Shown here: piece by piece, positions 15,766-24,609 of the stretch
Numbering within the stretch: position 1 is the first letter of the stretch
Layout of the letters: every line of letters starts with the position of its first letter
NCBI GenBank assembly: GCA_038203935.1
Contig: JBBRDM010000047.1
Location: 1-30,948, forward strand
Reading direction: 5' to 3'
Length of the DNA: 30,948 bases
DNA from: JANXSG01 sp038203935
Lineage (GTDB): Bacteria > Armatimonadota > Chthonomonadetes > Chthonomonadales > Chthonomonadaceae
Position numbers and translations under genes: made by a program
Notes under the pieces: generated by a model
What the model was told of the DNA's origin: nothing
What the model saw: only the letters and a program-made list of their open reading frames with translations
Database searches by the model: none

Positions 15766-17031
15766 ATGTATAAATTCAAACAATCTGAAATAAACAGACG
15801 GGTTGTCGTGACGGGTATAGGCGCTATCACACCGATTGGAATGGGTGTGGAAGGTCTTCGCGCCGGACTAAGAGCAGAAAAATCTGCGGTTCGCACAATT
15901 ACTAATTTTGATACGTCTCCTTTCAACTGCCACATCGCCGCATCAGTGAATGATTTCGATCCATCACTCTATCTGGACAGCAAGAAACTGCGCAGGCTGG
16001 ATAAGTTTTCACAGTTTTCAGTAGCGGCAGCCAAGATGGCAGTTGCAGATTCTGGCCTCAATTTAGAGGCAGAAGATCGGGATCGAATAGGCGTATGCCT
16101 GGGAACCGCACTGGGTGGTGTTGCATTCGCGGAAGAGCAGTATCCCGCTTTCTTAACGAAGGGCACGCGCGGAGTCAATCCTATGCTGGCTCTGAGCGTT
16201 TATAACGGAGCGGGATCTTGTAACATAGCGATTGAATTAGGGCTCACTGGCCCTGCTACTGCCAACGGAGATTCTTGTGCGGCATCGCCGATAGCGATTG
16301 GCCATGCAATGGATTATATCCGAGATGGAACAGCAGACATTATGCTGGCAGGCGGGGCGGAAGCGCCACTTTCAGTCCTCTGTTTCGGAGCATTTGCGCT
16401 CATCCGAGCCATGAGCCAGCGGAATGACGATCCGGAAAAGGCGTCCCGGCCATTCGATAGCGACCGTGATGGATTCGTGATGGCGGAGGGCGCCTGCTTG
16501 CTGGTTTTAGAAGAGTTGAAACATGCCGAAGCGCGAGGGGCGCATATCTACGGGGAAATACTTGCACATGCCTGTACAAATGATGCCTTTCATATGACTC
16601 AGCCCCGCCCTGATGGTTCCCAGGCGGCGAGATGTATTCGAGAATGCCTCAAACGCGGAGGCGTCGCCCCTTCAGAAGTAGATTATATCAATGCTCATGC
16701 TTCCAGTACCCCGCTGAACGACAGTTCAGAAACAGAAGCCATCAAACAGGCTTTCTGTGAGGACGCTTATAATATTCCCATCAGCGGTACGAAAGGGTAT
16801 CACGGCCATGCATTGGGAGCGACAGGAGCCTGGGAAGCTGCCATTACCGTGCTTGCCCTGAACGACGGATGGCTGCCGCCTACTGTAAATCTATTTCAAC
16901 CCGATGCCGCCTGCGATCTGGACTATATTCCCGAAGCTGGCGGCCGCACAAAAGCCATTAATACTGCGCTTTCCAACTCGTTTGGATTTGGCGGCATCAA
17001 TGCGTGCCTGCTGTTTGGACGTGCTGATTGA
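15766..17031 (+). CDS. Beta-ketoacyl-ACP synthase (FabF/KAS II type)
   Basis: A 421-residue thiolase-fold condensing enzyme that extends acyl-ACP by decarboxylative Claisen condensation. The Cys-His-His set is complete: Cys171 in NGDSCAASPIAIG, His311 in INAHASSTPLND and His348 in GTKGYHGHALGATGA, with the conserved Lys343. The N-terminal signature RRVVVTGIGAITPIGMG and the C-terminal SNSFGFGGINACLL are typical. AAGGGGAG lies 5 nt before the ATG. No acyl carrier protein, FabD, FabG or chain-length factor is adjacent. The stop overlaps the P450 start as TGATG, so both are translated together. This argues for a specialised lipid or polyketide route rather than the housekeeping fatty acid synthase, an inference from context. 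Confidence 0.93.
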   Translation: MYKFKQSEINRRVVVTGIGAITPIGMGVEGLRAGLRAEKSAVRTITNFDTSPFNCHIAASVNDFDPSLYLDSKKLRRLDKFSQFSVAAAKMAVADSGLNLEAEDRDRIGVCLGTALGGVAFAEEQYPAFLTKGTRGVNPMLALSVYNGAGSCNIAIELGLTGPATANGDSCAASPIAIGHAMDYIRDGTADIMLAGGAEAPLSVLCFGAFALIRAMSQRNDDPEKASRPFDSDRDGFVMAEGACLLVLEELKHAEARGAHIYGEILAHACTNDAFHMTQPRPDGSQAARCIRECLKRGGVAPSEVDYINAHASSTPLNDSSETEAIKQAFCEDAYNIPISGTKGYHGHALGATGAWEAAITVLALNDGWLPPTVNLFQPDAACDLDYIPEAGGRTKAINTALSNSFGFGGINACLLFGRAD

Positions 17032-18392
17032 TGCTGATGCCGTCCGTTTCGAAGAGTGAAAATCGGCCTCCGGAGGAAGGCCTACTTGGGCATCTTCCCG
17101 CCTTCAATAGAGATCCGCTGAGCTTCCTTTCTAACTGTGCCCGCGATTATCAAGGAGTGGTTCCACTGCGCATGGCGCACATGCCTGTCTATCTTCTGCT
17201 GAATCCCGCAGATATCGAACGGGTGCTGATTTCAGAACATCGAAATTTTATAAAACCTGCCTGGCTTCGTACACCTGCAGTACAGCGTCTGCTTGGAAAT
17301 GGTCTGGTCACCGCGGAAGATCAGGATTGGAATCATCAGCGGCACTGCTCTCAGCCAGCATTTCTCTTGCGCCGTATGGGCAGTTATGGGGATAAGATTG
17401 CACTCATTTCATGCCGGATGCGGAATAAGTGGACTTCGGGGCAGAGCATAGATTTGCTTCATGAGATGGCTCTGCTGACTTTGGAAGTAGTTGGAAACGC
17501 TCTTTTCGGTATCGAAGCGAATGACTGGTGTGCCGAAGCCTCTGCATCCATCGATGTTTTAATGGGCCGTTTCGCCGCAGGTCTCAGTCTGTATGGAATG
17601 ATACCCTGGCCGCCTGGTTATCAGGAAATACGAGCGAGTCAACGACTGAATAGAGTGGCGGACGATTTGATCAGAAAGCATCGAGCAGAATACACTGATA
17701 GCGACTGCAAGCGCGATCCTACCGATCTGCTCGCGATGTTTCGAGCTGATCCTCCTGCCCAAAATCCAACTGCAGCAAGCGCTCTCCGGGAGCAGGTCAA
17801 AACGTTTCTGGCTGCCGGATACGAAAGCTCTTCACTCACACTCACCTGGGCGCTGCTTCTGCTTGCCAGCCATCCAGACATTGAAAACAAGATATCCGCA
17901 GAACTGAATTCAGTGCTTCATGGCCAGCCTCCTGCGCATGAGCATCTGCCGAAGCTCCAATATACCCAGGCGGTAATTCAGGAGACTCTCCGCATCTATC
18001 CTCCCCTGTGGATGACTGGGCGGCAGCCTTTAAAAAGATGTGAAATAGGTGGAGTATCTGTTCCTGCAGGCGCCATGCTCATGACCAGCCAGTGGGCTGT
18101 TCAGCGTGACCCGAAGCTGTTTACTAATCCGGAAGAGTTTCGCCCTGAGCGGTGGCTAGGTGACGAGACCGCAAATCTACCCAGATGCGCCTACTTCCCA
18201 TTTGGAGCTGGACCGCGAGTCTGTATCGCTCAGAATTTTGCTATGATGGAGACAATGATTATCCTTGCTGTAATCGTTTCAAAGTATCGAATAGAAATTT
18301 CCTCAGGACAAAATATAACTCCATGCCCTACCATGACGCTGCGGCCTCCGAAAGGAGTCAGAGTTCTGATTCATAATCGAGATGCTGATTAG
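17031..18392 (+). CDS. Cytochrome P450 monooxygenase
   Basis: A 453-residue heme monooxygenase expected to hydroxylate or epoxidise an organic substrate. The I-helix motif is LAAGYESSSLTLTW (about 260-273), the K-helix ExxR is QETLRIYPP (Glu318, Arg321), the PERF-type motif is FRPERW, and the heme loop is FPFGAGPRVCIAQNFA with Cys398 as axial ligand. The usual Gly two residues after the Cys is Ala here. No membrane anchor is seen, so it is a soluble type needing a separate ferredoxin system, which is not in the window. The ATG at 17031 overlaps the synthase stop by one base (TGATG); a second ATG follows at 17037. The ETLRIYPP and AGYESS style resembles CYP102/CYP4-like fatty-acid hydroxylases, a tentative placement. 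Confidence 0.93.
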   Translation: MLMPSVSKSENRPPEEGLLGHLPAFNRDPLSFLSNCARDYQGVVPLRMAHMPVYLLLNPADIERVLISEHRNFIKPAWLRTPAVQRLLGNGLVTAEDQDWNHQRHCSQPAFLLRRMGSYGDKIALISCRMRNKWTSGQSIDLLHEMALLTLEVVGNALFGIEANDWCAEASASIDVLMGRFAAGLSLYGMIPWPPGYQEIRASQRLNRVADDLIRKHRAEYTDSDCKRDPTDLLAMFRADPPAQNPTAASALREQVKTFLAAGYESSSLTLTWALLLLASHPDIENKISAELNSVLHGQPPAHEHLPKLQYTQAVIQETLRIYPPLWMTGRQPLKRCEIGGVSVPAGAMLMTSQWAVQRDPKLFTNPEEFRPERWLGDETANLPRCAYFPFGAGPRVCIAQNFAMMETMIILAVIVSKYRIEISSGQNITPCPTMTLRPPKGVRVLIHNRDAD

Positions 18393-18395
18393 CCA

Positions 18396-19925
18396 TTACT
18401 CCTCTATACTCAAAGGCAGTGCAACAGTTACCGTTGTGCCGGCACCTGGCTTGCTTTCAAAATTTATCGACCCATAATGTATCTGCACGATATTTTTGCA
18501 GATCGAGAGGCCGAGTCCGGTTCCGCCCGTGGGCCGGGTTCGTGACGAATCGATACGATAGAATCGTTCACCGAGATGCGGCAGATGTTTTGCTTCCATT
18601 CCAATGCCGGTATCGGAGATTTTGATCACAGCGAAGCTGCCCTCCCGATATACTAAGACTGAAATCGACCCCTCTGCCGGAGTGTAGTGCAAGGCATTGT
18701 CCAGCAGATTGGTGAAGAGGCGAACGAGCTCGGATTCATTTCCCCGAACACGTAGTGAATCGTCTGCGAAATCCACTTTGATCTCTGCGCCTGGTATACG
18801 ATTTACTCCTTTGACAGCATCTATAATAATTTCTTTTAATAACAGTTCGATATGGGTGCTGCTCGAATGACCTTCATCGGAACGGGCGAGAATCAACAGA
18901 TCTTGAACGAGAGTGGACATACTGCTCGCCGCCCTGTCTATCTCCTGAAGTGACTCCCTGTAATCAGACTTATCTGGATCCGTGCTCAAAATCATGCTCG
19001 CTGTGCCTTTGATTATAGTCAGAGGAGTTTTCAGTTCATGGGAGGCATCTGCGGTAAATCGCCTCTGCTGTTCCAGTACCTGTTCCTGGCGTGTGTAGGC
19101 CGATTCTAGCCGTCCTAAAAGACCATTAAAAGTACTTGCGAGTTCGGAAAATTCATCATTTCCAGTCACTGGCAGCCGATCTGAAAATTTTAGTGCGCTG
19201 ATATGATCTGCCGCTTGAGTCAATTTTCTTACCCGGCGCAGTACGCGGTCTGTCAAATATGCCCCGCCCATTCCTGCTCCCAGCAGACCAACGGGAATAA
19301 GCATCAATAACGCTCTATTCATACCCGAGATGGCTCTATTGATATCCGTAAGCGGATATGCTGCCTGGGCTACTCCAATCACCTGGCCACGATCGAAAAG
19401 TGGACGCGATAGTATCTGCAGAGGTTCGTCGTTCTCCACCACACTGGAGGTTACATCCTGTCCCGAACTGGCCCGTTTAAGCGCGTTCATATCCCACGGT
19501 GCTCTGCTGTCGACAGGATCTCTGGATTTCCCATCCAGATCGTATTTATGCGGATGATAGGGGTCGTTTGCTCTAAAACCCGGAGGCCTGTGATCAAATT
19601 CGGGGCGATTGAAATCTATGGGAGGACCTCCTCCATCTCGTCTGCGATCATCCATGAAGGGCGGCTGTCCGACTCCCTGAAAACCATCCGGATGCGGACC
19701 GGGCGGAGGGTCTGGATGATCCCCCACGCGCTGCAGGCGCCTATCCAGCTCTCTGTCGACCGAATCGATAAGAAACGATTCTACAGTATAGTGAATCACT
19801 CCCCCCAGAATGCCAAGCAAAATGGCAAGCGCCACAATATTCCACAGAATAAGCTGAGTTCTTACAGAATGTTTTCTGCCAGAAAACGCTGGTTGTTCCC
19901 TATTTTTCCATTCAGATTCATTCAT
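18396..19925 (-). CDS. Sensor histidine kinase, HAMP-containing
   Basis: A 509-residue membrane kinase paired with the regulator upstream (4-bp ATGA overlap). Transmembrane helix 1 is about 23-46 and helix 2 about 205-225, giving a periplasmic segment of about 155 residues. Residues about 68-145 of it are very rich in Pro, Asp, Gly, Arg and His (for example DHPDPPPGPHPDGF and DPYHPHKYD). HAMP follows (about 225-277), then HisKA with phospho-acceptor His296 in TADASHELKTPLT. The HATPase domain has N-box NLLDNALHYTP, G1 DTGIGM and G2 GGTGLGLSI. The gene stops 3 bp from the converging P450 stop. The signal is unknown; His/Asp richness makes metal binding thinkable but not shown. Confidence 0.94.
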   Translation of the reverse strand: MNESEWKNREQPAFSGRKHSVRTQLILWNIVALAILLGILGGVIHYTVESFLIDSVDRELDRRLQRVGDHPDPPPGPHPDGFQGVGQPPFMDDRRRDGGGPPIDFNRPEFDHRPPGFRANDPYHPHKYDLDGKSRDPVDSRAPWDMNALKRASSGQDVTSSVVENDEPLQILSRPLFDRGQVIGVAQAAYPLTDINRAISGMNRALLMLIPVGLLGAGMGGAYLTDRVLRRVRKLTQAADHISALKFSDRLPVTGNDEFSELASTFNGLLGRLESAYTRQEQVLEQQRRFTADASHELKTPLTIIKGTASMILSTDPDKSDYRESLQEIDRAASSMSTLVQDLLILARSDEGHSSSTHIELLLKEIIIDAVKGVNRIPGAEIKVDFADDSLRVRGNESELVRLFTNLLDNALHYTPAEGSISVLVYREGSFAVIKISDTGIGMEAKHLPHLGERFYRIDSSRTRPTGGTGLGLSICKNIVQIHYGSINFESKPGAGTTVTVALPLSIEE

Positions 19926-20608
19926 GGAGTCCCCTCGGTTCCGGATATCCGCAGCGTGTAGCCCACACCCCTCACCGTATGTATTAGTTTATCTGAATGC
20001 CCTGCGTCTATCTTTTTTCGAAGCATTCCAATATAGACATCAACCGTGTTGGAAAAAGAGTCTTCATCCATCCAAATGCGTTCCTGAATAGCTTCACGGG
20101 TGAGCACCTGGCTTTCGTATGCTGCCAGCGCTTCGAGAAGTTCATATTCACGGTGACTGAGCCCGATTTCCACACCGCCGCGTGTCACGCGCCTCTGCGC
20201 TGTGTCGATTTCCAGATCCGCAACTCGAATAGTTCTGCTTTTATGCATTTTATCCCGGCGGAGCAGCGCGCGAACCCGCGCCAGCAGTTCCTGGAAATCA
20301 AAAGGTTTCGGCAGGTAGTCATCCGCTCCGGTATCGAGCCCGCGCACACGATCCTGGACGGTATCTCGCGCAGTGAGCATCAGTATCGGTACGCGGCTTT
20401 TCCTGGCACGCAGAGATTCACATATCCTCCAGCCATCGAGGCCGGGCAGCATGAGATCGAGAATGATCAAACTATAGTTATATTCACAGGCCATTTGAAG
20501 CCCGGTATTTCCATCCATTGCTGACTCGACTTCATAGTTCGCCGATTCCAGCCCCTTCCGAATCATATTCAGAATTCCACTCTCATCTTCTACAATAAGT
20601 ATTTTCAT
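19922..20608 (-). CDS. OmpR/PhoB-family response regulator
   Basis: A 228-residue transcription factor. The receiver domain shows the acidic pair in VEDE, phospho-acceptor Asp51 (LIILDLMLPGLDGW), Thr79 (ILMLTARD) and Lys101 (YLPKPFDFQELLAR). The winged-helix effector domain (about 127-222) has LSHREYELLEALA, the recognition helix region NTVDVYIGMLRKKID and the wing HTVRGVGYTLR. It is first in an operon with the histidine kinase. The start lies just after a GGGGATGAGGA stretch. Targets are not identifiable from the window. Confidence 0.95.
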   Translation of the reverse strand: MKILIVEDESGILNMIRKGLESANYEVESAMDGNTGLQMACEYNYSLIILDLMLPGLDGWRICESLRARKSRVPILMLTARDTVQDRVRGLDTGADDYLPKPFDFQELLARVRALLRRDKMHKSRTIRVADLEIDTAQRRVTRGGVEIGLSHREYELLEALAAYESQVLTREAIQERIWMDEDSFSNTVDVYIGMLRKKIDAGHSDKLIHTVRGVGYTLRISGTEGTP

Positions 20609-20848
20609 TCCTCATCCCCAGTTTCATAGAAGTTTACTCACGTAAGAATACGTTACCACAGGAATATGAAAATTAGATGAAGATCAGGTTTGCAGCAGTA
20701 AAATGCGGATAAAGAATCCTGGTCATCTGCCAATCTGAGGGGATGTTGGTAGTGCGAAAGTTGTGCATAAGAGAAGATACACCGCAGGAGACCTGTTCTG
20801 AATTACTCGGGGCATCTCAATAGTTTCTTTTTATCGCTGTCCGCTCCA
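20609..20848. other. Non-coding interval upstream of regulator and surface-protein gene
   Basis: No gene is seen. It contains the partial repeat at 20714-20729 and the upstream region of the response regulator. The promoter of the downstream gene begins at 20849. Confidence 0.5.
20714..20729 (+). repeat. Partial third copy of the repeat flanking the toxin-antitoxin genes
   Basis: Matches AAATCCTGATCATCTG at 14 of 16 positions, in the same orientation as the plus strand of the 1696-1723 arm. No toxin-antitoxin gene is beside it, which favours a dispersed repeat family over arms unique to one cassette. Confidence 0.45.
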
Positions 20849-20877
20849 TTGCATAATATCTTCTAGTCGTATATAAT
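20849..20877 (+). promoter_or_regulatory. Sigma-70-type promoter of the SBBP-repeat gene
   Basis: TTGCAT (20849-20854), a 17-bp spacer and TATAAT (20872-20877). Transcription would start near 20884, leaving a leader of about 90 nt before the chosen start codon. Confidence 0.6.
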
Positions 20878-20975
20878 GATAAATAACATTAAAAGACTAA
20901 ATTCGGTTTAAATACTGCCTTCTGCAATAAATCGTTGTATCAATGTTCAATTTTTTAGCACGAGATGAGTCTAAT

Positions 20976-23900
20976 ATGAATTTACGATTTCTTCTATTTT
21001 GCTGCCTTACTCTGGTCCCGTCAGCCGTGCGAGCGCAGGGGCTTTCCTCCAAAGCTTATATACCTTCTCCTGCAGAAAAGACAAATATCGTCACCCGTTA
21101 TGGTCGACTGCCACTGCAGTTCGAGCCGAATCTGGGTCAGCTTGATAAACAGGTGCATTTCATGGCACGAACCGGCGCTGGAACTCTATTTCTAACGGAC
21201 GCCGAGGCTGTATTAGCACTCCCTATGCAAGACGACAAGCCAAGAATCTCCACAAAGGTATCGGACTTAATAAGTTTGTCTGATAGGCAAAGTCGAGCTT
21301 CCGCGAAATTTTCCATGCTGCGTATGAAACTGTTGGGAGCGAGAAAACCGATACAGGTTACCGGATTACAGAAGCTGCCAGGCACAGTCAACTATTTTTT
21401 GGGTAACAAGGCAAGGAACTGGCATACAAATATCCCGACTTATAAGAGAACAAAGTTCGCCGGTGTCTACAAGGGTGTAGACATGGTTTACTATGGCACT
21501 CAAGATGGCAGGCTGGAGTACGATTTTGTGGTGAAACCTGGCGCCGATCCGAAACAGATCAAGCTTGCATTTACCGGGGCAGCCGGAGCTAAACTCTCTG
21601 CACAAGGGGACTTAGCCTTGAAAACGGAAGCGGGTGAAATCCTCTGGCACAAACCAGTAACCTATCAAGTCGTGGGTGGAAAACGAATACCGATATCTTG
21701 CGCCTATCGGCTGGAAAATCATAAAGGAAACTCTTCGATCAAATTTGCGGTCGCAAGATATGATAAAGAGAAACCGCTCATCATCGATCCTTCCCTGCAA
21801 TACAGTACTTATCTGGGCGAGTTAAACCCCACATGCATTGCGGTAGACGCTGCTGGAAATGCCTGCATCGCAGGCTTTTATAATGCGGCGAACTTTCCAT
21901 CCAGCTCGAGAGCTCCTCAGCCCATATTTGGCGGAGAAGATTATAGTATTTTCGTTTCCAAGCTTAATCCTCGCGGCACGGCTGTCTTATACACTACTTT
22001 CCTTGGTGGATCTAAAACTGACCTGGGGCTGAGCATCGCTTTGGATCAGAATAGCAACGCCTATATCACTGGATTAACCTTTTCTGCCGATTGGCCAACA
22101 ACTGCTGGAGCCTACCAAACAACGCTCGCGGGCAACAATGATGCCTTTGTTACTAAATTGAGCACGAATGGCGACGCACTTATTTATTCAACATTGATAG
22201 GAAACACCGGCTACGAGTTCGGCTCGGGCATCGCGGTGGACAGTGTTGGAAACGCCTACATCACGGGATCAACTTCGTCTTCTAATTTCTCTACCACTAC
22301 TGGTGCATTCCAGAGAGTATATGGTGGAAGTTTCTCTGATGCCTACGTTGCCAAGCTCAGTGCGAATGGCGCCACCCTGATTTTTTCAACTTATATTGGC
22401 GGCGCAGGCGATGATCGCAGCGCTGGTATTGCTATCGACAGCAGTGGGAACTCCTACATAACTGGATACACCTATTCTGTAAATTTCCCAACTACAGTAA
22501 ATGCATTTCAAAAAATATACGGCGGCGGCACCCAAGATGCATTCGTCACAAAACTGAACGCGGATGGGTCTGCGCTCATCTACTCTACCTATCTTGGCGG
22601 ATCAGGGAATGATTATAGCTATAGCATCGCAGTTGACAGCCAATCCAACGTATTTATAACAGGCTTATCAGAATTTGGCGGCTTTCCTACCACCGCAGGA
22701 TCGTTGCAGCCCTTTTATAATGCTGGAGAAAACGAGGGATTCGTAACGAAGCTGAGCCCAGACGGCTCCACACTGATCTACTCGACGTATCTTGCCTCCT
22801 TCGACACGCAGGTTAGAAGCATTGCGATTGACAAAAATGGAAACGCGTATGTTACGGGAATTACTACAGATATCAACTTTCCCACTACTGCGGGAGCATT
22901 TCAGCCCTTCTACACAGGAATACAGGATGTCTTTCTTTCAAAGCTCAGCAAGGATGGATCTCGGCTTATATATTCGACATATCTTGGTGGTTCACAATCA
23001 CAAGCTGGTTCTGGCGCAGCGCTGGATAGCACTGGAAATGTCTACCTGACGGGCACCACAACCTCGCCGGGCTTCCCTGTAACAGCAGGTTCATACAAGA
23101 GCATATTTAGTGGTTATAGCAGCTCATTTGCAGCAAAATTTAACTTTGATTTAAACTTAGCTGCTTCTCATATCGATACTAACTCAAGCGCTCAGATGAT
23201 CGGCTTGAATGCTGCCCTGAAAGCCCGATTAACTGGAGGTGATGGTAAGCCGCTATCTGGTAAGTATCTCTCTTTTATAGTAAACGGAGATTCTGTAGGA
23301 TTGGTCAGGACAGATAATAATGGTTATGCTCTTCTTTTCTATCTGGTTCCGCCAGATTTAGGGTCTGGAGATAAGAAAATATTTGTGTCGTTTCCAGGTG
23401 ACGACAAATACGCTTCCGCAAACCAGAGTTTCCTGCTCACGGTTCTGCCAATTCCAGATGCTATTGGGTTGGGTCCGGCAAGCGCAAAAGCCGGCAGGAT
23501 CATGTATTCAGGAGCACGTTTAGTAACCTATGCCGGCGGATCGATTGCAGGGCGAGATCTAGATTTCTCTATTGACGGAACAAAAATAGCCACTCTGACT
23601 ACCGATGCGACTGGCAGCGCGAGGCTGTACTATACGCTGCCACAGGATATAAAGGCTGGATCGCACAATCTGGCAGCCTCTTTCGCTGGAGATACGATTT
23701 ACAAGGCGGTATCGAAAACGGTGACGCTCACGGTTCCACTTTCGAACACCTCAATTTCGGCATACAACCAGTCTGGTGTCCCGGGCCAGGTGCGGAATCT
23801 GCAGTGCAGGCTGCTCAACGAAATCGGCCATGCAGTTACAAACCGAACGGTGAGCTACAAAATTAACGGAATAACACTCGGAACTGTTGTGACCGACTCC

Positions 23901-24323
23901 CGGGGCTTTGGGAACATGGCTTACACAGTTCCCGATAACCTTGGTGCAGGGCCGCAAACCATCACAGCGAGCTTTGCCGGAGATGCAGACTACATCGCCA
24001 GCTCGGGAACGGCTGTACTGACGATCCTTAAGTCTGACTGCCGCATCTATAATGAGAGCAGAACGGCGACCGCCGGCACGAACTTGATTTTGCCTGTCCG
24101 ACTATATGGGACATCAAATAACTCCATCGTCGGCAGAACGGTTTCTCTCACCGTAAACGGAGTCGCTGCTGGAACCGCAGTGACTCAGACAAATGGTGTC
24201 TGCAGTTTCACCTACCTCATTCCATCCGGAACGAGTCCGGGCGTATACACCATGAGAGTTTCATTTGCAGGGGATACTTCCTATAATGCTTCTGCATACG
24301 ATAGCGCACTTACAGTCAAGTAA
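20976..24323 (+). CDS. Large secreted SBBP-repeat beta-propeller protein with Ig-like domains
   Basis: A 1115-residue exported protein. The ATG at 20976 gives a clean signal peptide (MNLRFLLFCCLTLVPSAVRA); an in-frame ATG at 20943 adds 11 residues before it. After the signal comes the domain that usually precedes SBBP repeats (LPLQFEPNLGQLDKQVHF through YDFVVKPGADPKQIKL). Seven SBBP repeats follow, each built on 'Y-S-T-Y-L-G-G', 'I-A-V-D-S-x-G-N-A-Y-I-T-G', 'F-P-T-T-x-G-A-F-Q' and 'D-A-F-V-T-K-L', coded at roughly 21800-23150. Four Ig-like domains (ending in motifs such as VSFPGDDKYASA and ASFAGDADYIAS) complete the protein. These folds suggest surface adhesion or matrix binding. No C-terminal sorting or anchoring signal is obvious, so its route of retention is unclear. 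Confidence 0.92.
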   Translation: MNLRFLLFCCLTLVPSAVRAQGLSSKAYIPSPAEKTNIVTRYGRLPLQFEPNLGQLDKQVHFMARTGAGTLFLTDAEAVLALPMQDDKPRISTKVSDLISLSDRQSRASAKFSMLRMKLLGARKPIQVTGLQKLPGTVNYFLGNKARNWHTNIPTYKRTKFAGVYKGVDMVYYGTQDGRLEYDFVVKPGADPKQIKLAFTGAAGAKLSAQGDLALKTEAGEILWHKPVTYQVVGGKRIPISCAYRLENHKGNSSIKFAVARYDKEKPLIIDPSLQYSTYLGELNPTCIAVDAAGNACIAGFYNAANFPSSSRAPQPIFGGEDYSIFVSKLNPRGTAVLYTTFLGGSKTDLGLSIALDQNSNAYITGLTFSADWPTTAGAYQTTLAGNNDAFVTKLSTNGDALIYSTLIGNTGYEFGSGIAVDSVGNAYITGSTSSSNFSTTTGAFQRVYGGSFSDAYVAKLSANGATLIFSTYIGGAGDDRSAGIAIDSSGNSYITGYTYSVNFPTTVNAFQKIYGGGTQDAFVTKLNADGSALIYSTYLGGSGNDYSYSIAVDSQSNVFITGLSEFGGFPTTAGSLQPFYNAGENEGFVTKLSPDGSTLIYSTYLASFDTQVRSIAIDKNGNAYVTGITTDINFPTTAGAFQPFYTGIQDVFLSKLSKDGSRLIYSTYLGGSQSQAGSGAALDSTGNVYLTGTTTSPGFPVTAGSYKSIFSGYSSSFAAKFNFDLNLAASHIDTNSSAQMIGLNAALKARLTGGDGKPLSGKYLSFIVNGDSVGLVRTDNNGYALLFYLVPPDLGSGDKKIFVSFPGDDKYASANQSFLLTVLPIPDAIGLGPASAKAGRIMYSGARLVTYAGGSIAGRDLDFSIDGTKIATLTTDATGSARLYYTLPQDIKAGSHNLAASFAGDTIYKAVSKTVTLTVPLSNTSISAYNQSGVPGQVRNLQCRLLNEIGHAVTNRTVSYKINGITLGTVVTDSRGFGNMAYTVPDNLGAGPQTITASFAGDADYIASSGTAVLTILKSDCRIYNESRTATAGTNLILPVRLYGTSNNSIVGRTVSLTVNGVAAGTAVTQTNGVCSFTYLIPSGTSPGVYTMRVSFAGDTSYNASAYDSALTVK

Positions 24324-24489
24324 GTCAGAATATTACGTAACAATCGTTTAAAAATCGGCACTTTCCCTTATGCAGAAGCGGTGCCAATATTTACGATATT
24401 CCTGCAGCATGCATGCAGCGAAACGTAAAAGCAAATGTGTTCGTAGAGATTTTATACGCAGCATACCGATAGTAGATCAGGAGGCATTC

Positions 24490-24609
24490 GTGAATACATC
24501 TCAAAACCGTCGTCACTGGCTTTTGATTCTTGCTTCCCTCACACTGCTTATGCTGCTTCAATATATTCCGCTGATTTCTTATAGCGACGGAACGCTAGTA
24601 TGCTGCTGA
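24490..24609 (+). CDS. Possible 39-residue membrane peptide or gene remnant
   Basis: A GTG at 24490 is preceded by AGGAGG (24479-24484) with 5-nt spacing, an excellent ribosome site. The product starts MNTSQNRRHWLLILASLTLL, continues with MLLQYIPL, and ends DGTLVCC, that is one positively charged start plus one membrane helix. Its last 62 bp overlap the convergent PEP-CTERM gene. It could be a genuine small membrane protein or the surviving 5' end of a larger membrane gene truncated by rearrangement. No family is recognised. Confidence 0.35.
   Translation: MNTSQNRRHWLLILASLTLLMLLQYIPLISYSDGTLVCC

Noticed and set aside
14777..18392. Complete polyketide or nonribosomal peptide gene cluster
   Set aside because: Only a ketosynthase, a P450 and a methyltransferase are present; carrier, acyltransferase, reductase and release functions are absent from the window.
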